Translations under genes and position numbers: made by a program
Shown here: positions 51,264-58,659 of the stretch, piece after piece
How the letters are laid out: the number at the start of each line of letters is the position of its first letter
How positions within the stretch are numbered: position 1 is the first letter of the stretch
The notes under the pieces: generated by a model
Databases searched by the model: none
Told to the model about the DNA's origin: nothing
The model's input: the letters and a program-made list of their open reading frames with translations, nothing else
Assembly (NCBI GenBank): GCA_950075865.1
Contig: CATMVA010000009.1
Coordinates: 32,049-96,048, forward strand
Source: an uncultured Oscillospiraceae bacterium
Lineage (GTDB): Bacteria > Bacillota > Clostridia > Oscillospirales > Oscillospiraceae
DNA: 64,000 nt
Direction of reading: 5' to 3'

Positions 51264-52643
51264 TTAGTTCTTCTCTGCCGTCTCCCCGATCTCCGGGGGC
51301 AGGGGGATCAGAATGTTCAGGGAAAATTCCTGCCCAACGATCTCGTAAGCGGCGGTGCCGCCGTAGTGCTCGGCCAGCCGGCGGATGTTCTCCAGGCCGT
51401 AGCCGTGGTCCCCGGTCTCCTCCTTCCGGGTCAAAAGCCGCTCCCCTTGCTTTTTCACCTGGCCGTCAAAAAAGTTGCGGAAGCACAGCATGGCAAGGCC
51501 CTGGGAGGCCCCGATGCGCACATGGATCTCCCGGCGCTCGGGCTCCTGGAGAGCCTGAGCGGCCTCGATGGCGTTGTCCATGGCGTTGCCGAACATGGCG
51601 CACAGGTCCAGGCTGTTGATAAAACCCAACTGCCGCCCATCCACCAGGGGAATGAGCCGCAGGCCTTTCTCCTGGCATTCCCGGATACGTTCGGGCAGAA
51701 GGATATCCAGCACCTCGCAGCCCGTGTCCAGGAACCGCTCATAGGGCTCGATCTCCCTGCCCATGGCTTTCACATAGCCCCGGACCTCCTCTCCCATGAC
51801 ACCGCCGGCGGCGCTGAGGGCTTCGATGCCTGCCAGATAGTGCTTCAAATCGTGGTACTTCCGGTTCACCGCATCCATGGTCTCCTTGCGGACCAAATAC
51901 TGCCGCTGCTGCTCTTGGAGAAGCATCTCCCGTTTCAGGTGCTCATTTTTCTCCCGGGTGGCGGCCAGAGAATGCTGGGCGGTGATGACAATGAACAGGG
52001 CGCAGAAGGCGTTGGCGATCTGGATGAACTGGAGCCGGAGCCACAGGTAGCTGTCGGTTCCCATGTAGTCAAACTGAAGGCTGCGTACAAAGAGGTGGAG
52101 GGTGAGAGGAAGGAGCAGTCCCAGACACTGGAACCCGTCGGGGCCGCTTCCGGAGCGCAGTCCGTCCAGGAGCAGCTTCCGGATGAAATAGATCACCTCG
52201 CCCAGCATGCCCAGATAGAACAGGAGGATCACGCCGTTGAGGACCCCGTCGGGAATACCGGGGATCAGCCAGGCGATGATGCCGGCCACCACCCCGTCTT
52301 TGAGCAGAAGCTTGACCAATTCGCTGGAAAGGCAGAAGATCCCGCCGAAAAAGAGGGCCTGCCCTACGCTGACCCAGCGGGTGAGCAGGAGATATCCCAC
52401 CCACAGGACCATAAAGGCCACACAGTGGTAGACCACCTGCATATGCCGCAGTTGGATCAGGACGCACAAAGCCAGAAAAGCCAGTGTTTTTCCCAGCCGG
52501 AGCCATTTGTTTTCCTGCCGCTTTCCCAGGGGCTCCACGAACCAGAGGAAGAGCCCGCCTTCGAAAAGGGCCAGGAGGAGGGTCACCGACCAGTGCTGCC
52601 AGAACCACTGGCCGCTGATGTACACATACTCCCAGTATCCCAT
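51264..52643 (-). CDS. AgrC-like GHKL sensor histidine kinase
   Basis: The 459-residue membrane kinase has six or seven N-terminal helices (about residues 15-215), a coiled segment, a phospho-acceptor region RKYHDLKHYLAGIEAL and a GHKL ATPase domain. The ATPase domain carries the N box NAMDNAIEAAQ and the G box GYGLENIRRLAEHYGG. It lacks a classical HisKA dimerisation domain, as in AgrC-type kinases that sense peptides. It starts 2 bases after the response-regulator stop codon, forming a two-component operon divergent from the flavin reductase gene. Confidence 0.92.
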   Translation of the reverse strand: MGYWEYVYISGQWFWQHWSVTLLLALFEGGLFLWFVEPLGKRQENKWLRLGKTLAFLALCVLIQLRHMQVVYHCVAFMVLWVGYLLLTRWVSVGQALFFGGIFCLSSELVKLLLKDGVVAGIIAWLIPGIPDGVLNGVILLFYLGMLGEVIYFIRKLLLDGLRSGSGPDGFQCLGLLLPLTLHLFVRSLQFDYMGTDSYLWLRLQFIQIANAFCALFIVITAQHSLAATREKNEHLKREMLLQEQQRQYLVRKETMDAVNRKYHDLKHYLAGIEALSAAGGVMGEEVRGYVKAMGREIEPYERFLDTGCEVLDILLPERIRECQEKGLRLIPLVDGRQLGFINSLDLCAMFGNAMDNAIEAAQALQEPERREIHVRIGASQGLAMLCFRNFFDGQVKKQGERLLTRKEETGDHGYGLENIRRLAEHYGGTAAYEIVGQEFSLNILIPLPPEIGETAEKN

Positions 52644-52645
52644 CT

Positions 52646-53353
52646 TTACAGCATCCTTCCCCGGTGATTGGCCAGGGCGGCCAGAAATTCCTTCTTGCGG
52701 TACTTGCTGATGGGAATCCTCTCCCCCCGGATGGTGACCTCCCCGGTGCCCAGGGCCTCGATCCGGTCCAGATTCACCAGAAAGGCGTTGTGACAGCGGA
52801 AAAAGCCCTTCTCCAGCGTCTTCTCCAGGGTGTAGAGGGCCTCGGCACAGGTGACGGTCTCCCCGCTCACCTTGTGGAGGATGGTTTTTTTATTGAGGGA
52901 CTCGATGTAGGCGATCTCCCCGGTATTGATACGCAGGGTCTGCACCCCCTGCCGAACGGTGAGAAACCGCTCCCGCCTCCGGTCCAGCCGGGCCATGAGC
53001 CGGTCCATCCGCAGGGCAAAGCTGTCGTAGGTGATGGGCTTGACCATGAAGTCGGCGGCGTTGACCTCGTAACCCTCCAGGGCGAACTGGACCATGTTGG
53101 TGACAAAGATCAGGGTCACCTCCCGGTCAAACTCCCGGATCCTGCGGGCGCATTCCATCCCGTTCATGCCGTCCATCTCAATGTCCAGGAAGATGCCGTC
53201 GGGCTCGGCGGGGCAGCCCTCCAGAAGCGCCTCCCCGCTGGAAAAGGGGAGGATGGCCCCCTCCAGACCGTGGTCTTCCAGATAGCGCTTCAGAAAGGCC
53301 GAGAGCTGCGCACGCTCGGCATCCATATCCTCGGCAATGGCAAAGCGAAGCAT
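52646..53353 (-). CDS. LytTR response regulator
   Basis: The 235-residue regulator has a receiver domain (about 1-120) with the phospho-acceptor Asp in PDGIFLDIEMDGMNG and the acidic pair IAEDMDAE. A LytTR DNA-binding domain follows (about 130-232) with GEIAYIESLNKKTILH and RCHNAFLVNLDRIEAL. The ATG at 53353 has AAAGGAGGGGCGCCCC upstream; the frame open for 38 more codons is promoter sequence. It is the partner of the GHKL kinase that follows. The divergent reductase gene is a plausible target. Confidence 0.92.
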   Translation of the reverse strand: MLRFAIAEDMDAERAQLSAFLKRYLEDHGLEGAILPFSSGEALLEGCPAEPDGIFLDIEMDGMNGMECARRIREFDREVTLIFVTNMVQFALEGYEVNAADFMVKPITYDSFALRMDRLMARLDRRRERFLTVRQGVQTLRINTGEIAYIESLNKKTILHKVSGETVTCAEALYTLEKTLEKGFFRCHNAFLVNLDRIEALGTGEVTIRGERIPISKYRKKEFLAALANHRGRML

Positions 53354-53408
53354 GGGGCGCCCCTCCTTTCCAGTTATCCCGAAAAACCGTCCAAGTGTCG
53401 TGATAAAC

Positions 53409-53437
53409 TTCACAAACCCTTGCCCGGTTGATATACT
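53409..53437 (+). promoter_or_regulatory. Predicted promoter of the flavin reductase gene
   Basis: TTCACA (53409-53414) and TATACT (53432-53437) have a 17-base spacer. Confidence 0.65.
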
Positions 53438-53449
53438 CACAACAGGATT

Positions 53450-53491
53450 GTGTGATATTTCAGACACAGGATAGAAAGTATTATATCACAC
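53450..53491. promoter_or_regulatory. Inverted repeat in the leader of the flavin reductase gene
   Basis: GTGTGATAT (53450-53458) and ATATCACAC (53483-53491) form a perfect 9-bp inverted repeat with a 24-base spacer, just downstream of the predicted start site. It could bind a regulator or form a leader hairpin before the ribosome site at 53505-53512. Confidence 0.5.
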
Positions 53492-53520
53492 TCGATCAGA
53501 AAAAGAAAGGAGACCCTGCA

Positions 53521-55665
53521 ATGAAAAAGAACCAGCTTTCCCGCCGCGACTTTCTGAAGGGAGCCGCCGCCGGGACCGCCAGCCTGGCCGCTCTGGGCCT
53601 GCTGGGCGCCTGCGGCGACAGCGGCAGCAACGACCCCCAGACCCCTGCCGGCACCTACCATCCCGGCACCTACGCCGCCAAGGCTAAGGGAATGGGGGAG
53701 ATCGTGGTGACCATGACCTTCTCGGCCGAGGCCATCACCGACGTGACCCTGGACCTTGCCAACGAGACCGATAACATCGGCCAGGCCGCCGGCGACACTC
53801 TGAAGGCCGCCCTGCTGGAGAAGCAGAGCGCCGAGATCGACACGGTGGCCGGCGCTTCCATCACCACCGACGCCGTGAAGAAGGCTGCCGCCAAGTGCAT
53901 CCAGCAGGCCAAGGGCGAGATCCCCGTGGAGCTGCTCACCATCACCTCCGGCGGCGCTTCGGCTCCCGCCGGAGGCCAGGCTGCCTGGCGCACCCCTCCC
54001 GAGGCTATCCCCGACAGCAAGATCAAGGAGACCCACGACGCCGATGTGGTGGTGGTGGGCCACGGCTATGCCGGCCTGAACGCCTGCCGCTACCTGGCCT
54101 CCCAGGGCGTGAAGGTCATCCTCATCGAGTCCCAGTCCGAGGAGCGCTACTCGGCCATGGGCAACGAGGCTGGCACTCCCAACGCCTCGGCCCTGAAGGC
54201 CCGGGGCGTGCCCGATGTCGATCCCATCGAGTACTACAACAACTGGATGGTCAACACCAGCTACCAGGCCAACCCCGCCCTGATGATGAAGTTCTGCCAG
54301 AATTCCGGCAAGAACATGGACGAGTACCTGTCCGTCCTCAGCGAGGAAGACCTGTCCAAGATGACCACCGCCTTCTATCCTCCCAGCGAGCATCAGATGG
54401 ACCACATCGGCATCTATAAGTTCTGGCCCGCCACCTGCAGCTTCTACAACCGGGAGTGCGGCCAGACCTACATCCACGGCAAGAACCGGGAGAAGGCCAT
54501 CGCCGACGGCGCCCAGTTCTTCTTCTCCACCGAGGCCCAGCAGCTCCTCACCAACGGCGGCGCCGTCACCGGCATCATCGCCACCAACGCCGACGGAGAC
54601 TACATCAAGTTCAATTGCAAGGCGGTCGTCCTGGCCACCGGCGGCTTCGGCGGCAACCGGGAGATGCAGCAGGACCTGCTCACCGACCTGGGCGGCACCC
54701 TTACCCCCGACGAGTCCTTCAGCGTCCTGATGGATTCCGACGGCCGGGGCATCCAGATGGCCTACTGGGTGGGCGGCAAGCTGGATTCCATGGGCATCGC
54801 CACCATGAACGGCAAGCACTTCCACCCCGGCCTGCCCCAGGGCGTGTGGCTGGACGCTTACGGCAAGCGGTACTGCAACGAGTACTGGGGTCCCATCGAG
54901 TACCGCGGCCGTCCCGCCCTTCAGATGAACCGGGATGCCCACTATGCCTTCTATGACTCCAAGCTGCCCGAGTACATGGCCTACTGCGTGCCCTCCCACG
55001 GCTCCACCCACGGTACCCCCGAGAACATCGAGAGCCTGCGCACCGAGCTTGCTTCCGTGCTGGAAGCCGGCAAGGAGGGCGTTGTGGGTCACGACCTGAG
55101 CGCCACCTTCACCCGCTACGGCGCCAACACCCTGGATGAGCTGCTGGACATGGTCTGCTCCAGCGATGAGATCAAGGCCAACATGAAGACCTCCATCGCC
55201 CGGTATAACGAGCTGTGCCACCAGAAGCGGGACGAGGACTTCGGCCGGGAGAGCGAGCTCATGTTCCCCGTGGAGGAGGGCCCCTTCTTCTGCGATGTGA
55301 GACGTACTGACATCGGCTGGATGATGTGTACCTGCGGCGGCCTGGTCATCAACGCCGAGCAGCAGGTGCTGGACGAGAACTACAAGCCCATCCAGGGTCT
55401 GTTCGCCTCGGGCAACTGCACCTCCGGCCGGTTCGGCACCGAGTACTTTACCCCCACCCCCGGCGTGAGCCTTGGCGTTGCCATCACCCTGGGCTGGGAG
55501 TGCGGCAAGTCGGTGAAGAAGTGGCTGGACGGCGAACTGCCCAACATCGACACCAAGGACACTGCCACCGTCAACCCCAACGAAGCCAACGCCATGGGTG
55601 GCCCCGGCGGCCCCCCTCCCGGAGGCGGTGAGGGCGGCGAAGGCGGTCCCGGTGGCCCCGGCTAA
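53521..55665 (+). CDS. Exported flavin reductase (FMN-binding plus FAD-binding fumarate-reductase type)
   Basis: The 714-residue protein starts with a Tat-type signal (SRRDFLKG) that ends in a possible lipobox (LLGAC, Cys31). An FMN-binding domain follows (about 45-130) with DTVAGAS (107-113), which fits the DxxxGA(S/T) motif flavinylated by ApbE; Ser113 would be the attachment site. The FAD_binding_2 domain (about 175-690) has the dinucleotide motif VVVGHGYAG and ATGGFGGNREM. It should reduce an organic acceptor outside the membrane (fumarate, urocanate or similar). The C terminus is Gly/Pro-rich (GGPGGPPPGG). No ApbE or haem partner is adjacent. Confidence 0.88.
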   Translation: MKKNQLSRRDFLKGAAAGTASLAALGLLGACGDSGSNDPQTPAGTYHPGTYAAKAKGMGEIVVTMTFSAEAITDVTLDLANETDNIGQAAGDTLKAALLEKQSAEIDTVAGASITTDAVKKAAAKCIQQAKGEIPVELLTITSGGASAPAGGQAAWRTPPEAIPDSKIKETHDADVVVVGHGYAGLNACRYLASQGVKVILIESQSEERYSAMGNEAGTPNASALKARGVPDVDPIEYYNNWMVNTSYQANPALMMKFCQNSGKNMDEYLSVLSEEDLSKMTTAFYPPSEHQMDHIGIYKFWPATCSFYNRECGQTYIHGKNREKAIADGAQFFFSTEAQQLLTNGGAVTGIIATNADGDYIKFNCKAVVLATGGFGGNREMQQDLLTDLGGTLTPDESFSVLMDSDGRGIQMAYWVGGKLDSMGIATMNGKHFHPGLPQGVWLDAYGKRYCNEYWGPIEYRGRPALQMNRDAHYAFYDSKLPEYMAYCVPSHGSTHGTPENIESLRTELASVLEAGKEGVVGHDLSATFTRYGANTLDELLDMVCSSDEIKANMKTSIARYNELCHQKRDEDFGRESELMFPVEEGPFFCDVRRTDIGWMMCTCGGLVINAEQQVLDENYKPIQGLFASGNCTSGRFGTEYFTPTPGVSLGVAITLGWECGKSVKKWLDGELPNIDTKDTATVNPNEANAMGGPGGPPPGGGEGGEGGPGGPG

Positions 55666-55731
55666 GTAGTCCGGCCATAGGCCGGACTACTGGGAACAGT
55701 CGTTTTTCCGCAGGAAAAATGACGTTCCCGG
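55666..55731 (+). repeat. Two-hairpin repeat, copy C
   Basis: GTAGTCCGGCC-ATA-GGCCGGACTAC (55666-55690) begins at the base after the reductase stop codon. Next is TGGGAACAGTCGTTTTTCC-GCA-GGAAAAATGACGTTCCC (55691-55729). The core GTCGTT...AATGAC and the order of hairpins match copies A and B, while the stems differ by paired changes. Confidence 0.78.
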
Positions 55732-55761
55732 TGTCTTCCCAAAACCGAACCTTATAAACAA

Positions 55762-55797
55762 AACGCTCCATCCCGTTGGGGATGGAGCGTTCTGTTT
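55762..55797. terminator. Bidirectional terminator
   Basis: AACGCTCCATCCC and GGGATGGAGCGTT form a 13-bp stem with loop GTTG, followed by CTGTTTG. It separates the reductase from the convergent radical SAM gene. Confidence 0.85.
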
Positions 55798-55808
55798 GAT
55801 ATGATGTT

Positions 55809-56915
55809 TTATCTCAGCCTGGACAGGGCCCCCGAGGTGATTCCCAGGGGGGTAAGGCGACAGCCCTCTCCGGTGTTTTCCAGGGCGCCGGACTCCAGCA
55901 GGGGAGCGAGGTGCCCGCCCAGGGCGGTCCCCTCCACAGCCTCCAGCCTTTCCAGTCTGCCCACGGCCAGCCGGAGGGCCTGCCCCTCCCCGCTGAGCCG
56001 GGAGACCCGGTCGGCGATGACCTCCAGCTCGGTGGAGTGGGCCACATACTCGGCCAGCCCGTGGCCGTTGGTGTAGCAAAGTCCGTCCACACAGCTGCTG
56101 GCCTGGTAGCCGAAGCCCAGCCGGTCGGTGCCCGCCAAAAGCTCCTGACGGAACCGGTTTTCGTGGCCGGGGAGAGCAAAGTCATAGATGGTGTACTGCC
56201 GGTAGCCCAGCTTTTCCAGCTTTGCTTTTGCCTGTTCGCAGAGGGAGACCTTCTCCTCCACCGGGCAGGCTGCTACCTCTCCCGCCCGGCACTTCTCATG
56301 GAGCCGGGTACCGGGGATCAGCTGCAGGGGCTCCAGGGTCAGATGCCCGGGCTCATAAGCCAGGGCCTTGTCCAGGGTCCGCTCCCAGGAGAGGGGACTC
56401 TGTCCGGGGATGCCATAGAGGAGCCGGAAGCTCAGATCCCGCATCTCAAAAGTGCGGATAGCGGTGTCCACCATGGTAAGGGCGTCAAAGCGGTAAGGCC
56501 GCTCCAGCAGCCGGTGCTCCTCATAGTCGGCGGTGAGAAGGTTTACCGTCCACAGGTCCACCCCGTTGTCCCGCAGCTTACGCATGAAGGCCTGGGAGTA
56601 ATCCCCCGGCACGGTCTCCGCGCCGATCTGCACATCCTCGGCCAGGGTGAAGCTCCTGCGCACCGTCCGCAGCAGCTCCTGAAGGTCGTCGGCGGCGGTG
56701 AGCCCCGGCCAGCCCTCCAGAGAGACCGCCGTGACCGCCCGGCCTTCGGCCTCCTCGGCGGCCACGGCCTTGATCTCCTCGACCATAGCCTGGGCGTGGG
56801 CCTTCACCACCCCGGCGTCATATCGGCTGCCGGGGTGGGCACAGTGGCTGCAAAACCTGGCGCAGAACGGAAAATTCAACTGGAGCAGGAGGGGCTTTCC
56901 GGTCAGGTCACTCAT
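55809..56915 (-). CDS. HemW/HemN-like radical SAM protein
   Basis: The 368-residue protein has the radical SAM cluster motif CARFCSHC (Cys18, Cys22, Cys25) and downstream HemN-type features: GAETVPGDY, YGIPGQSPLSW, QYTIYDFALPGHENRF and LGFGYQASSCVDG. It may be a haem chaperone (HemW) or an anaerobic coproporphyrinogen oxidase relative; the C-terminal HemN-C-like domain is short. The ATG overlaps the stop of the SPFH gene by 4 bases, so it is translated from the same message as nfeD and SPFH. Confidence 0.85.
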   Translation of the reverse strand: MSDLTGKPLLLQLNFPFCARFCSHCAHPGSRYDAGVVKAHAQAMVEEIKAVAAEEAEGRAVTAVSLEGWPGLTAADDLQELLRTVRRSFTLAEDVQIGAETVPGDYSQAFMRKLRDNGVDLWTVNLLTADYEEHRLLERPYRFDALTMVDTAIRTFEMRDLSFRLLYGIPGQSPLSWERTLDKALAYEPGHLTLEPLQLIPGTRLHEKCRAGEVAACPVEEKVSLCEQAKAKLEKLGYRQYTIYDFALPGHENRFRQELLAGTDRLGFGYQASSCVDGLCYTNGHGLAEYVAHSTELEVIADRVSRLSGEGQALRLAVGRLERLEAVEGTALGGHLAPLLESGALENTGEGCRLTPLGITSGALSRLR

Positions 56916-57826
56916 TTCTCGTTCTTCTGCTCGGTGGAAAAGATCTCCTTGGCGCTGGCGGCCAGACCGGCCAGACCCTGGATCTCGCTGGGGATGATCA
57001 GCTTGGTGGCCTTGCCGTCAGCAGCCTTGGCGAAGGCCTCCAGGGCCTTCAGCTTCACCACCTGGTCGGAGGGGGCCGCCTCGTTGAGGAGCTTCAGGGC
57101 CTCGGCGGTGGCCTGCTGGACCTTCAGGATGGCCTCGGCCTCGCCCTCGGCCCGCTTAATGGCGGCCTCCTTGGCGGCCTCGGCCTTCAGGATGGCCGAT
57201 TGCTTCTCGCCCTCGGCCACCAGGATCTGGGACTGCTTCTGGCCCTCAGCCTGGAGGATGGCCTCCCGGCGCTCACGCTCGGCCCGCATCTGCTTCTCCA
57301 TGGACTCCTGGATGTCCCGGGGGGGCATGATGTTCTTCAGCTCCACCCGGTTGACCTTGATGCCCCAAGGGTCGGTGGCTTCGTCCAGCAAAGAGCGCAT
57401 CTTGGAGTTGATGATGTCCCGGCTGGTCAGGGTCTGGTCCAGCTCCAGGTCGCCGATGATGTTACGGAGCGTGGTGGCCGTCAGGTTCTCAATGGCGCTC
57501 ATGGGGTGCTCCACGCCATAGGTGTAGAGCTTGGGGTCGGTGATGGTGAAATAGATCACCGTGTCGATTTGCATGGTCACGTTATCCTTGGTGATGACGG
57601 GCTGGGGGGCGAAGTCCACCACCTGCTCCTTCAGGGACACCACCTTCACGATGCGGTCCAGGAAGGGGATCTTGAAATGGGGACCCTGGGTCCAAATGGT
57701 GTGGAAGGACCCCAACCGGGTGATGACATAGGCCTTGGACTGCTGGACTACCTTAAAGTTAAGGGCCAGGGCCAGCACCACAAAGACCCCCAGGGCAGCC
57801 AGAATGATTTTCATATAGATGGGCAT
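56912..57826 (-). CDS. SPFH/band 7 family protein (slipin/QmcA-like)
   Basis: A membrane-anchored scaffold protein of 304 residues. One N-terminal helix (about residues 4-22) precedes the SPFH domain (VITRLGSFHTIWTQGPHFK to VNRVELKNIMPPRDIQ). A long Ala/Glu-rich coiled coil follows (about 185-265), and the C-terminal part contains TKLIIPSEIQGLAGLA. Proteins of this type form oligomers in membrane microdomains and often pair with NfeD proteins; the NfeD-like gene is 44 bases upstream. A GAGGAGAAAAAGCT site precedes the ATG. Confidence 0.93.
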   Translation of the reverse strand: MPIYMKIILAALGVFVVLALALNFKVVQQSKAYVITRLGSFHTIWTQGPHFKIPFLDRIVKVVSLKEQVVDFAPQPVITKDNVTMQIDTVIYFTITDPKLYTYGVEHPMSAIENLTATTLRNIIGDLELDQTLTSRDIINSKMRSLLDEATDPWGIKVNRVELKNIMPPRDIQESMEKQMRAERERREAILQAEGQKQSQILVAEGEKQSAILKAEAAKEAAIKRAEGEAEAILKVQQATAEALKLLNEAAPSDQVVKLKALEAFAKAADGKATKLIIPSEIQGLAGLAASAKEIFSTEQKNEK

Positions 57827-57870
57827 AGCTTTTTCTCCTCTCAGGTTTTTATGGTTTGCGGATCATCTCA

Positions 57871-58308
57871 TCAGTTCTTTTTGGATACGATCAGCTTCAC
57901 CCCGTCGATCTCTTTGACAATGACGGTGCTTCCCGCCGGAATGGGGGTGTCCTCCGCCCCGCGGGCGGACCACAGGACCCCAAAGATCTTCACGGCGCCG
58001 GTGGCTTTCAGATTGTCGATGTCCTCTGTGACCACCGCCTCCCGTCCGATGACCCGGTCGGCGTTGGTCGCCACCTGCTTGGGGGTGACGTACTTCTTGG
58101 CCAGGGGCCGCAGGGCTGCCAGAGCCGCCGCCGACACCGCTACGAACAGGAAAATCTGGATCCAGATGTTGTCGGTGAAGAAGGTGGCCAGCAGCGCCAC
58201 CAGCGCCCCCGCCGCGAACCACACCGACGCCAGCCCTACCGTGACGGCCTCCACGATGGCAAAGACCACCAGCAGTACCAGCCACACCATGCTCGGTAAC
58301 CAAGGCAT
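57871..58308 (-). CDS. NfeD-like membrane protein
   Basis: The 145-residue protein has a short N terminus, three hydrophobic helices (about residues 5-75) and a C-terminal OB-fold NfeD domain (about 85-143: DRVIGREAVVTEDIDNLKA, VLWSARG, GSTVIVKEIDGVKLIV). Such proteins are partners of SPFH proteins, encoded next here. The second ATG (58308) is chosen because AAAGGAG is 9 bases from it but only 3 from the first ATG at 58314. It is the first gene of nfeD-SPFH-radical SAM. Confidence 0.9.
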   Translation of the reverse strand: MPWLPSMVWLVLLVVFAIVEAVTVGLASVWFAAGALVALLATFFTDNIWIQIFLFVAVSAAALAALRPLAKKYVTPKQVATNADRVIGREAVVTEDIDNLKATGAVKIFGVLWSARGAEDTPIPAGSTVIVKEIDGVKLIVSKKN

Positions 58309-58376
58309 GACCATCAGCTCCTTTCTTTCTGAATAAGATCATGGAACGATCGCGCTTCGCTCTTGAGCGTGAATCT

Positions 58377-58405
58377 ATTATACACGCTTCCGGCGGTTTT
58401 GTCAC
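58377..58405 (-). promoter_or_regulatory. Promoter of the nfeD operon
   Basis: On the minus strand GTGACA (58400-58405) and TATAAT (58377-58382) have a 17-base spacer. Confidence 0.8.
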
Positions 58406-58606
58406 GTCGCAATTTGAGCGGAGAACGGCTCCCCCAGATTTGGGGGGCCGGAATTTTGCCCCTGAGAGGCCTAAATCTCCCCCGATCGAGCTCATTCTCC
58501 CCCGTTCTCGTCGGGACAAAACCGCCCGCCTGGGGGCCTTTTTTCTGCCAAACCGATTGCAGCGCAAGGGAAAGGAACTTTCCCTCCGTTTTTCTGAAAA
58601 GCTACT
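58406..58606. other. Noncoding stretch between the nfeD promoter and the SLH gene terminator
   Basis: No gene was found. The sequence is rich in C and G runs (CTCCCCCAGATTTGGGGGG forms a small hairpin at about 58430-58448) and in imperfect repeats of the type CTCCCCCxxAT/CTCCCCCG. No known RNA family was recognised. Confidence 0.4.
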
Positions 58607-58642
58607 AAAAAAGGAGACCGGGGCGCACCCGGTCTCCTTTTT
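58607..58642 (-). terminator. Terminator of the SLH surface-protein gene
   Basis: AAAAAGGAGACCGGG and CCCGGTCTCCTTTTT form a 15-bp stem with loop GCGCA, followed on the minus strand by TTTTTAGTAGC. Confidence 0.92.
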
Positions 58643-58659
58643 GATCTGTGTCTGAAATC

